Source of the DNA: Streptomyces sp. ISL-98
Lineage (GTDB): Bacteria; Actinomycetota; Actinomycetes; Streptomycetales; Streptomycetaceae
Direction of reading: 5' to 3'
NCBI RefSeq assembly: GCF_018614055.1
Contig: NZ_JAGGPB010000044.1
Span: forward strand, 1-32,743
Length of the DNA stretch: 32,743 nt
Shown here piece by piece: positions 32,672-32,743 of the stretch. A model generated the notes under the pieces. That model made no database searches. It worked only from the letters and a program-made list of their open reading frames with translations, and was not told the DNA's origin. The stretch's first letter is position 1. Each line of letters starts with the position of its first letter. The translations under genes were made by a program, and so were the position numbers.

Positions 32672-32743
32672 GGGTGACGAAAGTCCGGCGCTGATCATTT
32701 CCCCACGCTCGGTGTGATCATTGATCTCTCGCAGCGAAGGTTG

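Overview
The window is very GC-rich actinomycete DNA, most likely from a Streptomyces or a close relative. The evidence is the codon bias, the many GTG starts, the narK-nasA nitrate assimilation operon, a mycothiol-type isomerase, and IS families typical of Streptomyces chromosomes. It looks like an accessory region: at least seven transposase relics or insertion sequences, a decayed integrase and several broken genes separate otherwise intact operons.

Positions 1-1185 hold a frameshifted ISAzo13-type transposase relic and a long leader with several inverted repeats that look like operators. Positions 1186-4605 are a tightly coupled four-gene operon: DoxX-like membrane protein, ANL-superfamily ligase, a protein with an arylamine-N-acetyltransferase-like Cys-His-Asp triad, and a nucleoside-2-deoxyribosyltransferase-like protein. 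After a gap with a 91-bp palindromic element come a fatty-acyl-AMP ligase (FAAL), a stand-alone acyl carrier protein, a hairpin terminator, an MMPL exporter and two small membrane proteins (to 10107). I read 1186-10107 as a candidate acyl-chain-activating small-molecule pathway of no type I can name. It has two adenylating enzymes, one carrier, one possible acyl or amide-forming enzyme and an exporter, but no ketosynthase, condensation domain or ordinary thioesterase. This is the best candidate for an undescribed system.

Positions 10108-10764 are a graveyard of helicase and transposase fragments. A LOG-family protein gene follows. Positions 11577-17652 are a nitrate uptake and assimilatory nitrate reductase operon: NarK, NasA, a flavoprotein carrying a C-terminal BFD iron-sulfur domain, and a NirB-like flavoprotein. 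A decayed tartronate-semialdehyde-reductase gene at its end is cut by a 0.7-kb IS630 derivative that kept its terminal repeats but lost its DDE domain.

Positions 19147-21083 hold a MerR regulator with a textbook MerR dyad and an IS982-family element. Positions 21188-22136 hold a PIN-toxin/antitoxin operon behind a perfect 28-bp palindrome. Then come a Sua5-type tRNA threonylcarbamoyladenosine enzyme, a beta-carbonic anhydrase, a stretch with a possible Tn3 transposase tail, and a TetR regulator divergent from an SDR and a DinB/MDMPI-like gene.

From 27532 to 30570 the DNA is scrambled. It holds an integrase C-terminus and an antitoxin C-terminus fused at a deletion scar, an orphan Fic-like toxin, an IS30/IS1182 chimera, and two paralogous small proteins of unknown function that share an unusual G/C-rich leader. 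The window ends with a stand-alone murF followed by a terminator-like hairpin.
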